Assembly: GCF_002163585.1 (NCBI RefSeq)
Contig: NZ_CP015579.1
Span: 2,542,001-2,606,000, forward strand
From: Tatumella citrea
GTDB taxonomy: Bacteria > Pseudomonadota > Gammaproteobacteria > Enterobacterales > Enterobacteriaceae
Length of the DNA: 64,000 nt
Direction: 5' to 3'
A model generated the notes under the pieces. It was given only the letters and a program-made list of their open reading frames with translations, was not told where the DNA came from and ran no database searches. Positions 56,820 to 64,000 of the stretch are shown one piece after another (the first letter of the stretch is position 1; every line of letters begins with the position of its first letter). The translations under genes were made by a program, and so were the position numbers.

Positions 56820-58169
56820 ATGAAAGCTATTAAAGGAATCATCGTTGTGATACTGGTGTTGGTCATTATCCTTCTGGCCTACGCTCTGTGGCCGACCAAA
56901 ACAGCATCGCTTTCGCCGTTACCTGCGGATAACTCCCCTCAGTTGGCCTCACTGGTCAGCCAGGGTCAGTATCTTGCGACTGCCGGTGACTGTGCGGCCT
57001 GCCATACTCAGCCGGGCGGTAAACCGTTGGCCGGGGGACTGCCGATTCGCAGCCCGATTGGGGTTATTTACACCACTAATATCACTCCGGATAAACAGAC
57101 GGGGATAGGTAATTACTCTCTGGATGATTTTGAACGCGCAGTACGCCACGGCATTTTGCCAAATGGCGACACCTTGTATCCGGCCATGCCTTATCCGTCC
57201 TATGCAAAAATCAGCGATGATGATGTACGGGCCTTGTATGCCTGGTTTATGCATGGGGTCCAACCGGTCAGCCAGCAGAACCGTGCCAGCGACATCCCGT
57301 GGCCACTCTCGATGCGCCTGCCACTGGCGGTGTGGCGCAAGATGTTTGCGCCGGATCCGGCTAACACCGGTTTTACAGCAGATAAATACCAGAGCGCCAG
57401 CCTGGCTCGCGGCGCTTATCTGGTTCAGGGCCTTGGCCATTGCGGTACCTGCCATACTCCTCGCGCCGGCACCTTGCAGGAAAAAGCGCTGGATGATTCC
57501 GGACAGCAGTATCTTGCGGGTGGTCAGGTGATTGACGGCTGGCTGGCGGTAAATCTGCGCGGTGATAAAGCCGACGGTCTGGGTAACTGGACAGAACAGG
57601 ATATTATCGACACCCTGCGCACCGGGCATAACGTCAGCCATACTGTGGTGGGGCAGCCAATGGCAGAGGTTGTGGCTAAAAGCACCAGTCATATGAGTGA
57701 TGCCGATTTGGCGGCCATTGCCGCATATATCAAATCACTGCCTGCAGGCCAGGGTTCAAAAGCATCGTACACGGAATCATCACAAACAGCAGACATGCTG
57801 GCCCGTGGTGAAAACCCTACCCCGGGTGCGCAGTTGTATGTAGATAACTGTTCTGCCTGTCATCAGACCAGCGGTAAAGGTGTTCAGCATATCTTCCCTG
57901 CGATGGCCGATAACCCGACAATACTGGCCGACAATCCGGTGTCGGTGATTCATCTGATTCTTGACGGTAGCCGCCTGCCAGCCACACCTCAGTCCCCGTC
58001 AGCACTGGCAATGCCTGGCTTCGGCTGGCGTTTGTCAGATAAACAGGTCGCCGATTTAAGTAACTTTATTCGCAACAGTTGGGGTAATAAAGCGACAGAA
58101 GTGACCGAACAGCAGGTGAAACAGGTCCGGGCAGATTATCCGCCGAAAGGCGAGAATAAGGATCCGTAA
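56820..58169 (+). CDS. Triheme cytochrome c subunit of the dehydrogenase complex
   Basis: 449-aa membrane-anchored cytochrome c. The N-terminal helix is at residues 5-24. Three heme-binding motifs are visible: C58-A-A-C61-H, CGTCH near 205 and CSACH near 345. It passes electrons from the flavoprotein to ubiquinone in the cytoplasmic membrane. It lies 12 bases after the flavoprotein gene and ends the operon before a terminator at 58180. Confidence 0.94.
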   Translation: MKAIKGIIVVILVLVIILLAYALWPTKTASLSPLPADNSPQLASLVSQGQYLATAGDCAACHTQPGGKPLAGGLPIRSPIGVIYTTNITPDKQTGIGNYSLDDFERAVRHGILPNGDTLYPAMPYPSYAKISDDDVRALYAWFMHGVQPVSQQNRASDIPWPLSMRLPLAVWRKMFAPDPANTGFTADKYQSASLARGAYLVQGLGHCGTCHTPRAGTLQEKALDDSGQQYLAGGQVIDGWLAVNLRGDKADGLGNWTEQDIIDTLRTGHNVSHTVVGQPMAEVVAKSTSHMSDADLAAIAAYIKSLPAGQGSKASYTESSQTADMLARGENPTPGAQLYVDNCSACHQTSGKGVQHIFPAMADNPTILADNPVSVIHLILDGSRLPATPQSPSALAMPGFGWRLSDKQVADLSNFIRNSWGNKATEVTEQQVKQVRADYPPKGENKDP

Positions 58170-58179
58170 AGGTAATACC

Positions 58180-58221
58180 GGTGCACAGTCGGTCAGACAA
58201 TGGCAACTGTGCACCTTTTTT
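58180..58221 (+). terminator. Terminator of the dehydrogenase operon
   Basis: GGTGCACAGT (58180-58189) pairs perfectly with ACTGTGCACC (58206-58215) and is followed by six T residues. Confidence 0.92.
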
Positions 58222-58246
58222 ATCTTCAGGTTCACGCCCGCAACTT

Positions 58247-59125
58247 TTACTGGCGGAAAGTCTGCAACAAATGGTCTCTCACACGGGCTACCGCCGGATC
58301 CCTCACTCCCCGTTTATCCCACACCACACAAAGATTATTGGCCGGAGCTTTATCCGGCGACGTCAGTGCGACCAACCTGCCCTCCTGTAACTCCTGCTGG
58401 CAGTGGTAATCAGGTAGAACACTCCAGCCATGGCCGGAAATTATCATCTGTTTAATGGTGCGCATATCGGGCACGGTGAAGGTGGCTTTGAGCTCCGGTG
58501 ATTGCTGAAATAAAGCAACCCAGGCCTGGCGAATCAACGGCAAATCCTCATCGTAGGCAATCAACGGCACTCTCATAAGTGACTGACTATTAAGGCTGTC
58601 CAGTCTGTCAGCAACTGCCGGGGAACATACCAGTAACATACGTTCAGTCAGCAGATGGGCATAACTAAACTGATGCTCATCAGGAACCGAGGCAGTGACA
58701 GCCAGATCGATGCTGCAGGACTCCAGCAGTTGGTAAATAACTGTTTTATTGCCGGTCTGCAGACGAAAAAAGTTATCGCCATTCATCAGACGGGTAAGAG
58801 AGTCAGCCAGCCGGTAATAAATAAAATCGGCCGGTCCGGCAATATGCACCGTGCTGCTACTGCTTTGTCCGGGCCGGTAACTGGCCAGTTTACTTTCCAG
58901 ACTGTCCAGCTGTGGCGCAACTGAACGGGCCAGTTCATCTGCAGCTGCTGTGGCAGCCACACCTCTTGCTTGTCGTTCAAACAACGGCTTACCGACAAAC
59001 ATCTCCAGTGCCTGAAGATGCAGCGATGCTGTTGGCTGAGTGATCCCCAGGCTGGCAGCAGCCTGGGATATTGAACCACGGCGATAAACTTCAAGAAAGG
59101 TGCGTAAATGGGTTAAATGACTCAT
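58247..59125 (-). CDS. LysR-family regulator
   Basis: 292-aa LysR-type regulator. The HTH is LRTFLEVYRRGSISQAAASLGITQPTASLHLQALE from about residue 7, followed by an effector domain. ATG 59125 fits the family start; the frame is open upstream into the MFS gene end. It lies 32 bases downstream of an MFS exporter gene on the same strand, so the two are probably co-transcribed. Confidence 0.85.
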   Translation of the reverse strand: MSHLTHLRTFLEVYRRGSISQAAASLGITQPTASLHLQALEMFVGKPLFERQARGVAATAAADELARSVAPQLDSLESKLASYRPGQSSSSTVHIAGPADFIYYRLADSLTRLMNGDNFFRLQTGNKTVIYQLLESCSIDLAVTASVPDEHQFSYAHLLTERMLLVCSPAVADRLDSLNSQSLMRVPLIAYDEDLPLIRQAWVALFQQSPELKATFTVPDMRTIKQMIISGHGWSVLPDYHCQQELQEGRLVALTSPDKAPANNLCVVWDKRGVRDPAVARVRDHLLQTFRQ

Positions 59126-59157
59126 GCCACAGACATCTCGTTCAACTGACGGGAGGG

Positions 59158-60348
59158 TTAATATAATGGTTTGCCACGGGTAACTGTAGTTCCGGATGTC
59201 CGGACCTGCCAACGAAGTAGCAGTAACCCGGCCAGAGCAAGCGCAGCACCCGCCAGGCCAATGCGGGAAAAGCTGTAATGGCTGATGACCCGGCCGCCGG
59301 TTACCGACCCGAGCGCAATACCCAGATTAAATCCGGCAATATTGAGCCCGGAAGCAACGCCACTCGCATGAGGAATCTTTTGCATAGCAACGCCAATCAG
59401 TCTGGCCTGTAAGGCCGGGACCGAAGCAAAGGTAAAAAAGCCCAGTAATCCGGCGCAAAGAATCATCAATATCACAGAACCGGAGAACCACCACATACCT
59501 AAACACACCAGTATGATCCCTCCGATAATCACACTGTTAGCCCGTGAGCTTCCCAGAGCATCGGTCATTTTCCCCCCAGCTAAATTGCCCAGGGCGGCGG
59601 CAATACCTGAAACCAGCATCACTATTGTCACTGTGTTGCTGTTAACTTTCGGTAGCTGCAGCAACATCGGTGCAAGGTAGGTGTAAACGGTAAATGCCCC
59701 GGCATAAGCAAGTACCGTGACCAGAGAAGCACTCAGCAAGCCGGGGTGGAATAGTGCGCGGCCGGTTAGGGTAACGGAAGTCAGTCCACGCTCAGGTATC
59801 AGAGGATCACGCATTCCTCTCCATATTCCGACCATTCCAACCACCCCTGCAACCCCAATGGCTGCCATTACCGGTCGCCAGGCTACCGCCGATCCGGCCC
59901 AGGTACTGAGCGGTACTCCTACTGCCATCGCCAGCGTAAATCCACCAAAAACGACCGCAACCGCCCGTCCGGCCTGTTGTGCCCCGGTCAGTCTGGCTGC
60001 CGTACCCGCAGCAACGGCCATGAAGAGGCCATGTCCGGCTCCGGCGATAAAACGCGTTGTAACCATAAACGGCAACGCAGGAGAGATTGCAGCCAGCAGA
60101 GAACCGGCTGAAAACACCAGCATGGCAGTCAGTAAAATTCGCCTGGCCGGCCATCCTGCCGTCAGTGCACTGAGCAACGGGGCCGAAAAGGATGCCCCCA
60201 GCGCATAAGCTGTCACCATACTGCCTGTCTGCGCCGCGCTGATTCCAAGCCCGGAGGCAACAGAACCACTTAACCCGACAGGAACAAACTCAGCCAGGCC
60301 GAGAGCAAACGCGCTGAGCGTAAAAATATAAATCACCAGAGGCATCAT
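59158..60348 (-). CDS. MFS transporter of the DHA1/AraJ type
   Basis: 396-aa 12-TM major facilitator resembling sugar/drug efflux proteins (AraJ, YdhP). It has LSAFALGLAEFVPVGLSG in TM1 and motif A-like GGKMTDALGSSR between TM8 and TM9. Three consecutive ATG codons (60351, 60348, 60345) are possible starts; GGGA spacing favours 60348. The paired LysR may regulate it. The substrate is unknown. Confidence 0.83.
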   Translation of the reverse strand: MMPLVIYIFTLSAFALGLAEFVPVGLSGSVASGLGISAAQTGSMVTAYALGASFSAPLLSALTAGWPARRILLTAMLVFSAGSLLAAISPALPFMVTTRFIAGAGHGLFMAVAAGTAARLTGAQQAGRAVAVVFGGFTLAMAVGVPLSTWAGSAVAWRPVMAAIGVAGVVGMVGIWRGMRDPLIPERGLTSVTLTGRALFHPGLLSASLVTVLAYAGAFTVYTYLAPMLLQLPKVNSNTVTIVMLVSGIAAALGNLAGGKMTDALGSSRANSVIIGGIILVCLGMWWFSGSVILMILCAGLLGFFTFASVPALQARLIGVAMQKIPHASGVASGLNIAGFNLGIALGSVTGGRVISHYSFSRIGLAGAALALAGLLLLRWQVRTSGTTVTRGKPLY

Positions 60349-60514
60349 CATTTCCCAAATCATCAAATAAGGGAAAGGAGTTTAAAAAGAGCCAGCCCCC
60401 AAAAATAATTATCTTTATTATTACAGGGGGTGGATTTTTTTATACCTGCCATCCCCTCTTTCGGTCAGCCACCTGAATATCTGCAGGCAGGACTGGTGCC
60501 ATCCGGTGTTTGCA

Positions 60515-62194
60515 TCACGCCTGAAGCTGACGTCGCAGATACTTGCCGGAGAAGGTTTTTGGCAGTGACTGGCGGAAATAAATTTTTCTCGGCAAGGCGT
60601 GTCGCCCGCAGCGGGTGGTTATTCGCTCTCTGATGATTTTTTTCAGCTGTTGTTGCTCTCGGGTACTCAGACCGCAGGTGACGACGTACAGAACAATCAT
60701 CTCTCCCAGCAGATGATGGGGCGTCTTTGTTGCAACAATTTCGGAGATTCCGGTAATACCAGCAACAGCACTCTCGACTTCAGATGCTGACAGCCGTTTA
60801 CCGCCGATATTAACAACATCATCCAGTCGCCCCTGAATAATTACCTGCCGGCCGTCCCAGAGCGCACAATCGTGGGTCGCATAATTCCAGCCATTATCGC
60901 GTTGCAGCCAGTAATACTGGTCATGTTGTCTGTCATCCTGCCACAGGGTCAGCATTCCGCCGGGTCCCAGTGTATGGTTCACCACCAACATTCCGGTTTC
61001 GCCTGCAGCGCAGCGGGCGCCGTTTTGCGGATTAATCACCGTGACCGACCGCGAAAATACCGGACTCAGAGCCCTTCCCTGTCCTGCCATTAACGGCCAG
61101 CCAGATTCTGTTTGCCAGTAATGATTTTCACACAGCACCTGTAGCTGGTCAGTCACCCAGTCGCAGGTGGCCTGGTCCAGTGGTTCCCCCGCCAGGTACA
61201 GGCTGCGTAACGATTTCAGGCTGGCGCGTGGCTCACCTTGCTGACGGGCCATCCGGATAGCCCCTGCAATTGTCAGCATCCGGGTAATACCCAGCTCCTC
61301 TACCATTCGCCACCAGCTCTGTCCTGGCATATTAAGTTCACTGCTTTCGCACAGTACCGTGGTGGCGCCTGCCAGCAACGGGGCATAAACGCCATAACTG
61401 TGCCCGGTCACCCAACCGATATCTGCACTGGTAAACATAATTTCGTCTTTTTCCAGCCTGAACAGATGTTGCAGGCTGGCCAGCAATGCAACTGCATAAC
61501 CCCCGGTATCACGGGCAACTCCTTTCGGCTCGCCGGTAGTACCGGAGGTAAATAACAGATGCGAGGGGGTCTGAGATTCCACCCACTGGCAGGGGATCGT
61601 CTGTCCGTCATATGCCGCCAGCTGTTGCCTGAATTCTGATGACGCGGTATCAATGATACGCAATTCAGTTCCCGCAGGAGGGATCTCCGGGAGTTGCCCC
61701 CGCCCCCGGTCAGCACTGTGAAATAACAATAACGACGGCTGACAAGCCCGGATGCGCTGTGACAGCGCTTCACTACTGACTGAGGAGTAGACCACCACAT
61801 GCACTGCCGCCAGTCGGCTGCATGCCAGCATCGCCGCGACAGCCAGAGGCATGACGGGCAACACGATCAGCACCCGATCCCCCGGTCGGATACCCCATTC
61901 GGCCATCAGACAACAGAGAGCATTTACCTGCTCCCATAACTCACGATAACTTAGCCGCAGCACCAACCCCTGATAATCACGATGAATAAGCGCGGTCTTA
62001 TCTCCACGCTCCGCCAGATGACGATCAAGGGCATTATGGCAAAGACTGGTTTTACCGCCACTGAACCAGCGGTAACGCGGCCCGCCGTCAACGCTTTCCA
62101 CCACGCGGTGAAAAGGCTGATGCCAGTCCAGATTCTGAGCCTGCTGAGCCCAGAAGCGCTGACCAAAATCATCTTCAGGCGCGTTGTCTGGCAT
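60515..62194 (-). CDS. AMP-forming acyl-CoA synthetase-like ligase of the Nit1C-type cluster
   Basis: 559-aa ANL-superfamily enzyme of acetyl/propionyl-CoA synthetase type but about 100 residues shorter than Acs. P-loop LFTSGTTGEPKG (215-226), then ENHYWQTESGWP, GRLDDVVNIGGKRLS and the catalytic C-terminal Lys551 in LPKTFSGKYLRR are visible. Its ATG lies inside the last 20 bases of the flavoprotein gene, showing translational coupling, and makes it part of that operon. It may activate a carboxylic acid made by the other cluster enzymes. Confidence 0.83.
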   Translation of the reverse strand: MPDNAPEDDFGQRFWAQQAQNLDWHQPFHRVVESVDGGPRYRWFSGGKTSLCHNALDRHLAERGDKTALIHRDYQGLVLRLSYRELWEQVNALCCLMAEWGIRPGDRVLIVLPVMPLAVAAMLACSRLAAVHVVVYSSVSSEALSQRIRACQPSLLLFHSADRGRGQLPEIPPAGTELRIIDTASSEFRQQLAAYDGQTIPCQWVESQTPSHLLFTSGTTGEPKGVARDTGGYAVALLASLQHLFRLEKDEIMFTSADIGWVTGHSYGVYAPLLAGATTVLCESSELNMPGQSWWRMVEELGITRMLTIAGAIRMARQQGEPRASLKSLRSLYLAGEPLDQATCDWVTDQLQVLCENHYWQTESGWPLMAGQGRALSPVFSRSVTVINPQNGARCAAGETGMLVVNHTLGPGGMLTLWQDDRQHDQYYWLQRDNGWNYATHDCALWDGRQVIIQGRLDDVVNIGGKRLSASEVESAVAGITGISEIVATKTPHHLLGEMIVLYVVTCGLSTREQQQLKKIIRERITTRCGRHALPRKIYFRQSLPKTFSGKYLRRQLQA

Positions 62195-63440
62195 AATCTG
62201 CCCCCGATGATTGTAACGGCTGCGAATAGTTTTCTATGGCCTGCATCAGCCAGCCAGCATCTTCCCCGACACCTTCAAATCGTCCTGATCCCCAGGTCCA
62301 GAGCCAGGGAAGGCCCAGAAAATAGAGACCGGGCTCTGCAGACACGCCGCGGGAGTGTTGCGGATAGCCTTTATTGTCGAAGGCGGGCAGGTCAATCCAG
62401 CTGAAATCGGTATGGAAGCCGACAGCCCAGACAATGGCACTGAGGTTCTCAGTATCAATAGCATCCGGGGTGTTTTCTGGCTGCCAGACCGGCTGGTAGG
62501 CCGCTTCCTGCGGGGCGGTTATCTGCTGGCGGGTAATCCACTCATCAATACTATGTTTAATTTTCTCTGAGGTGGCATCAGCATTATCCAGACTGGCGCG
62601 AAGATCATCTGCCGTACTGAGCCTGCCATCCTGATAGCCCAGCAACCGGCCATACAACTGCATCCCCTGCAGAGCAAACGCCCGCAGATCGATATCACGC
62701 CCGCCATCGCGTCCGGTGACATAATGGTTAGTTTTCCTGCGGGCATCTTCACCCAACGGATGATCATCCACCGTAAGCCGGTAGTGCCCCATATCGTCGA
62801 GCCAGTCCACCACATCCCGTCCGCGATAAAACCGGGCAACCCGTGGCGCACTGCCAACGCACAAATGGACTTTTCGGCCTTCCAGATGCAGGTCCTCTGC
62901 GATTTGTGCGCCAGATTGTGCCGAGCCGACGACCAGCACCTCTCCTTCCGGCAACTGGCGGGACGATTTATATTCAGCCGAATGCACCTGCACAATATGC
63001 TGCGGCAGGCTGGCCGAAATCTCCGGGAAACGTGGCCGGTGGTAATTTCCCACAGCTACCACCACCTGACCCGCGGTAAACTCACCGGCAGAAGTCTGTA
63101 ATTTAAATTCCTCGCCACAACGGGTTACCCGCTCTACATTGACCCCCTCTCTGAGCGGAGCGCCAAAGCTCTGTGCATAGCGGGCAATATAATCAACGAT
63201 TTCATCACGCAGCATAAATCCGTGCGGCTGTGTTCCGTCATACGGAAATCCCGGTAGTTTGCATTGCCAGTTAGGGGTCACCAGGCAAAAATTTTCCCAG
63301 CGCTGATGACGCCACGCCCATGCCAGTTGATAGCGTTCCAGCACGATATGATGAATCTTTTTCTGAGTCAGATGCCAGCTCATGGCAAGACCGGCCTGAC
63401 CGCCGCCAATAATGACGACAGGATAATAGTTTTTATTCAT
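62175..63440 (-). CDS. MSMEG_0569-type flavin-dependent oxidoreductase (Nit1C-type cluster)
   Basis: 421-aa FMO/CzcO-like flavoprotein. The FAD motif GGGQAGLAMS begins at residue 12, the NADPH motif VVGSAQSGAQIAEDL follows, and WAVGFHTDFSWI lies near the end. This family is found next to a nitrilase, a radical-SAM protein, an N-acetyltransferase and an AIR-synthase-like protein in the Nit1C cluster, whose member families are named after nitrogen starvation in mycobacteria. The start is 17 bases after the MSMEG_0570-type gene. Confidence 0.82.
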   Translation of the reverse strand: MNKNYYPVVIIGGGQAGLAMSWHLTQKKIHHIVLERYQLAWAWRHQRWENFCLVTPNWQCKLPGFPYDGTQPHGFMLRDEIVDYIARYAQSFGAPLREGVNVERVTRCGEEFKLQTSAGEFTAGQVVVAVGNYHRPRFPEISASLPQHIVQVHSAEYKSSRQLPEGEVLVVGSAQSGAQIAEDLHLEGRKVHLCVGSAPRVARFYRGRDVVDWLDDMGHYRLTVDDHPLGEDARRKTNHYVTGRDGGRDIDLRAFALQGMQLYGRLLGYQDGRLSTADDLRASLDNADATSEKIKHSIDEWITRQQITAPQEAAYQPVWQPENTPDAIDTENLSAIVWAVGFHTDFSWIDLPAFDNKGYPQHSRGVSAEPGLYFLGLPWLWTWGSGRFEGVGEDAGWLMQAIENYSQPLQSSGADYARQRA

Positions 63441-63457
63441 GATGTGGTTACCTGGTT

Positions 63458-63748
63458 TCAGGCCTCTGCGGCGTGAATGCTCTCAACGGTGACGGTTTGT
63501 TGTGCCGAAAACTGTCGCGCTTTTTGTGTGATGGCTGCGGACTGGTCCATTGCCGACGAACAGTAATAACCAAATTTTGCTTTTACCCGCTCACTGGCTT
63601 CATCCAGCGCCCGGGTAGCCAGCAGAACAAACTCTTCTACGCGATAGTCGTGTCCGGTCTGTAGGTGATTGCTGATTGCAGTGGACGGTGAATAGCAGGT
63701 GTCTTTGCTGCCGTCAGGCCAGCAAACAATAAAATTCATTGCAGGCAT
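63458..63748 (-). CDS. MSMEG_0570-type nitrogen starvation response protein
   Basis: 96-aa protein matching the MSMEG_0570 family by its start MPAMNFIVCWPDGSKDTCYSPST and the segment ASERVKAKFGYYCSSAMDQ with two conserved Cys. The molecular function of the family is not known, but it is a reliable marker for the Nit1C cluster. A good GGAG is seven bases upstream. It follows the AIR-synthase-like gene by 12 bases. Confidence 0.86.
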   Translation of the reverse strand: MPAMNFIVCWPDGSKDTCYSPSTAISNHLQTGHDYRVEEFVLLATRALDEASERVKAKFGYYCSSAMDQSAAITQKARQFSAQQTVTVESIHAAEA

Positions 63749-63760
63749 AATTCGCTCCTG

Positions 63761-64000
63761 TTAGTGATTCGACATGCCGGTTAATGGCTGTTTACTGATA
63801 TCCCAGTAGCAGGCACTCTGCTGCTGATAATGCATAATGAGCTGCGGTTCAGCAGTAAAATGCCCTGCCACAGCACAGCTGATTCCGTTGTCAGTAAAAT
63901 TCTGCTGAACCTCTGCGCAGTCTGACGAGTCAACTGCCATTAAAAAACCAAAGCTGGGAAACGCACACAGCCATTGCTCCGTGGTTACCTGTTCTGGTCG
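63761..64000 (-). CDS. AIR-synthase-related protein (sll0787 type), 3' end; gene continues off window
   Basis: The last 79 codons of a gene entering from the right edge. The visible peptide has FPSFGFLMAVDSSDCAEV, then GISCAVAGHF and a terminal YWDISKQPLTGM. This matches the C-terminus of PurM/AIR-synthase-like proteins of the sll0787 type found in Nit1C clusters. The ATP-binding N-terminal domain lies outside the window. Gene order (AIR synthase-like, MSMEG_0570, MSMEG_0569) agrees with the cluster in other bacteria. Confidence 0.78.
   Translation of the reverse strand, partial: RPEQVTTEQWLCAFPSFGFLMAVDSSDCAEVQQNFTDNGISCAVAGHFTAEPQLIMHYQQQSACYWDISKQPLTGMSNH

Overview
The window comes from a gamma-proteobacterium of the order Enterobacterales. 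Four things show this: a yeeO-amn pair, a full-length nac gene with a sigma-54/NtrC promoter, a tRNA-Asn(GUU) that I read as identical to the E. coli gene, and GC content near 50 percent. A membrane gluconate-type dehydrogenase complex and a large share of amino-acid and aromatic catabolism would suit a plant- or insect-associated member of the Erwiniaceae (Tatumella/Pantoea/Erwinia-like). That genus-level guess is inference.

Layout. (1) 1-12.8 kb: a nicotinate catabolic locus. nicR-nicA-nicB (nicB runs off the left edge) are divergent from the nicT transporter and an NCS2 permease. nicC-nicD-nicE-nicF form a tightly overlapping operon, divergent from nicX and an xdhC-like maturation gene. 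Four copies of an AGTG-N4-CACT-type inverted repeat lie in the promoter regions and are the probable NicR operators. (2) 13.1-24 kb: mostly core-type genes. They are a Zur-boxed COG0523 GTPase, a PAS-GGDEF-EAL protein, yeeO, amn, an adenine-type permease, nac and a MerR regulator. (3) 24-28.7 kb: a polar amino-acid ABC transporter with an MmgE/PrpD enzyme and a divergent LysR. (4) 29-30.9 kb: tRNA-Asn, a HigBA-type toxin-antitoxin pair and the remnant of an AraC regulator, which looks like a site of gene turnover. (5) 30.9-37.3 kb: a LysR, a benzoylformate-decarboxylase-like ThDP enzyme, phzF-ridA family genes and a second-type PBP2. (6) 37.3-41.2 kb: a gene-poor stretch with a decayed ORF, then an SsuABC-like transporter without its usual monooxygenase.

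(7) 41.8-53.1 kb is the most unusual part. It has three paralogous polysaccharide-deacetylase-fold enzymes, one of which has lost metal ligands. It also has two paralogous amino-acid-binding proteins served by one permease/ATPase pair, an MmgE/PrpD protein, a hydroxyacid-dehydrogenase-like iron-ADH, an argininosuccinate-lyase-family enzyme and a LysR. An argininosuccinase-type C-N lyase with an MmgE/PrpD enzyme and a polar amino-acid transporter recalls iminodisuccinate/EDDS-type aminopolycarboxylate catabolism. I propose a pathway for an amide- or lactam-masked N-substituted amino acid.

(8) 53.3-58.2 kb: a GntR regulator and a three-subunit Tat-exported flavoprotein/cytochrome c dehydrogenase (gluconate dehydrogenase type). 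(9) 58.2-60.4 kb: an MFS exporter and a LysR. (10) 60.5-64 kb: the 3' end of a Nit1C-type cluster (AIR-synthase-like protein, MSMEG_0570-type small protein, MSMEG_0569-type flavoprotein, AMP-forming ligase). That cluster is linked in the literature to nitrogen starvation and cyanide assimilation. It continues past the right edge.

No CRISPR array, insertion sequence, rRNA or prophage module was seen. Function calls rest on motif and family recognition by eye, without database searches.
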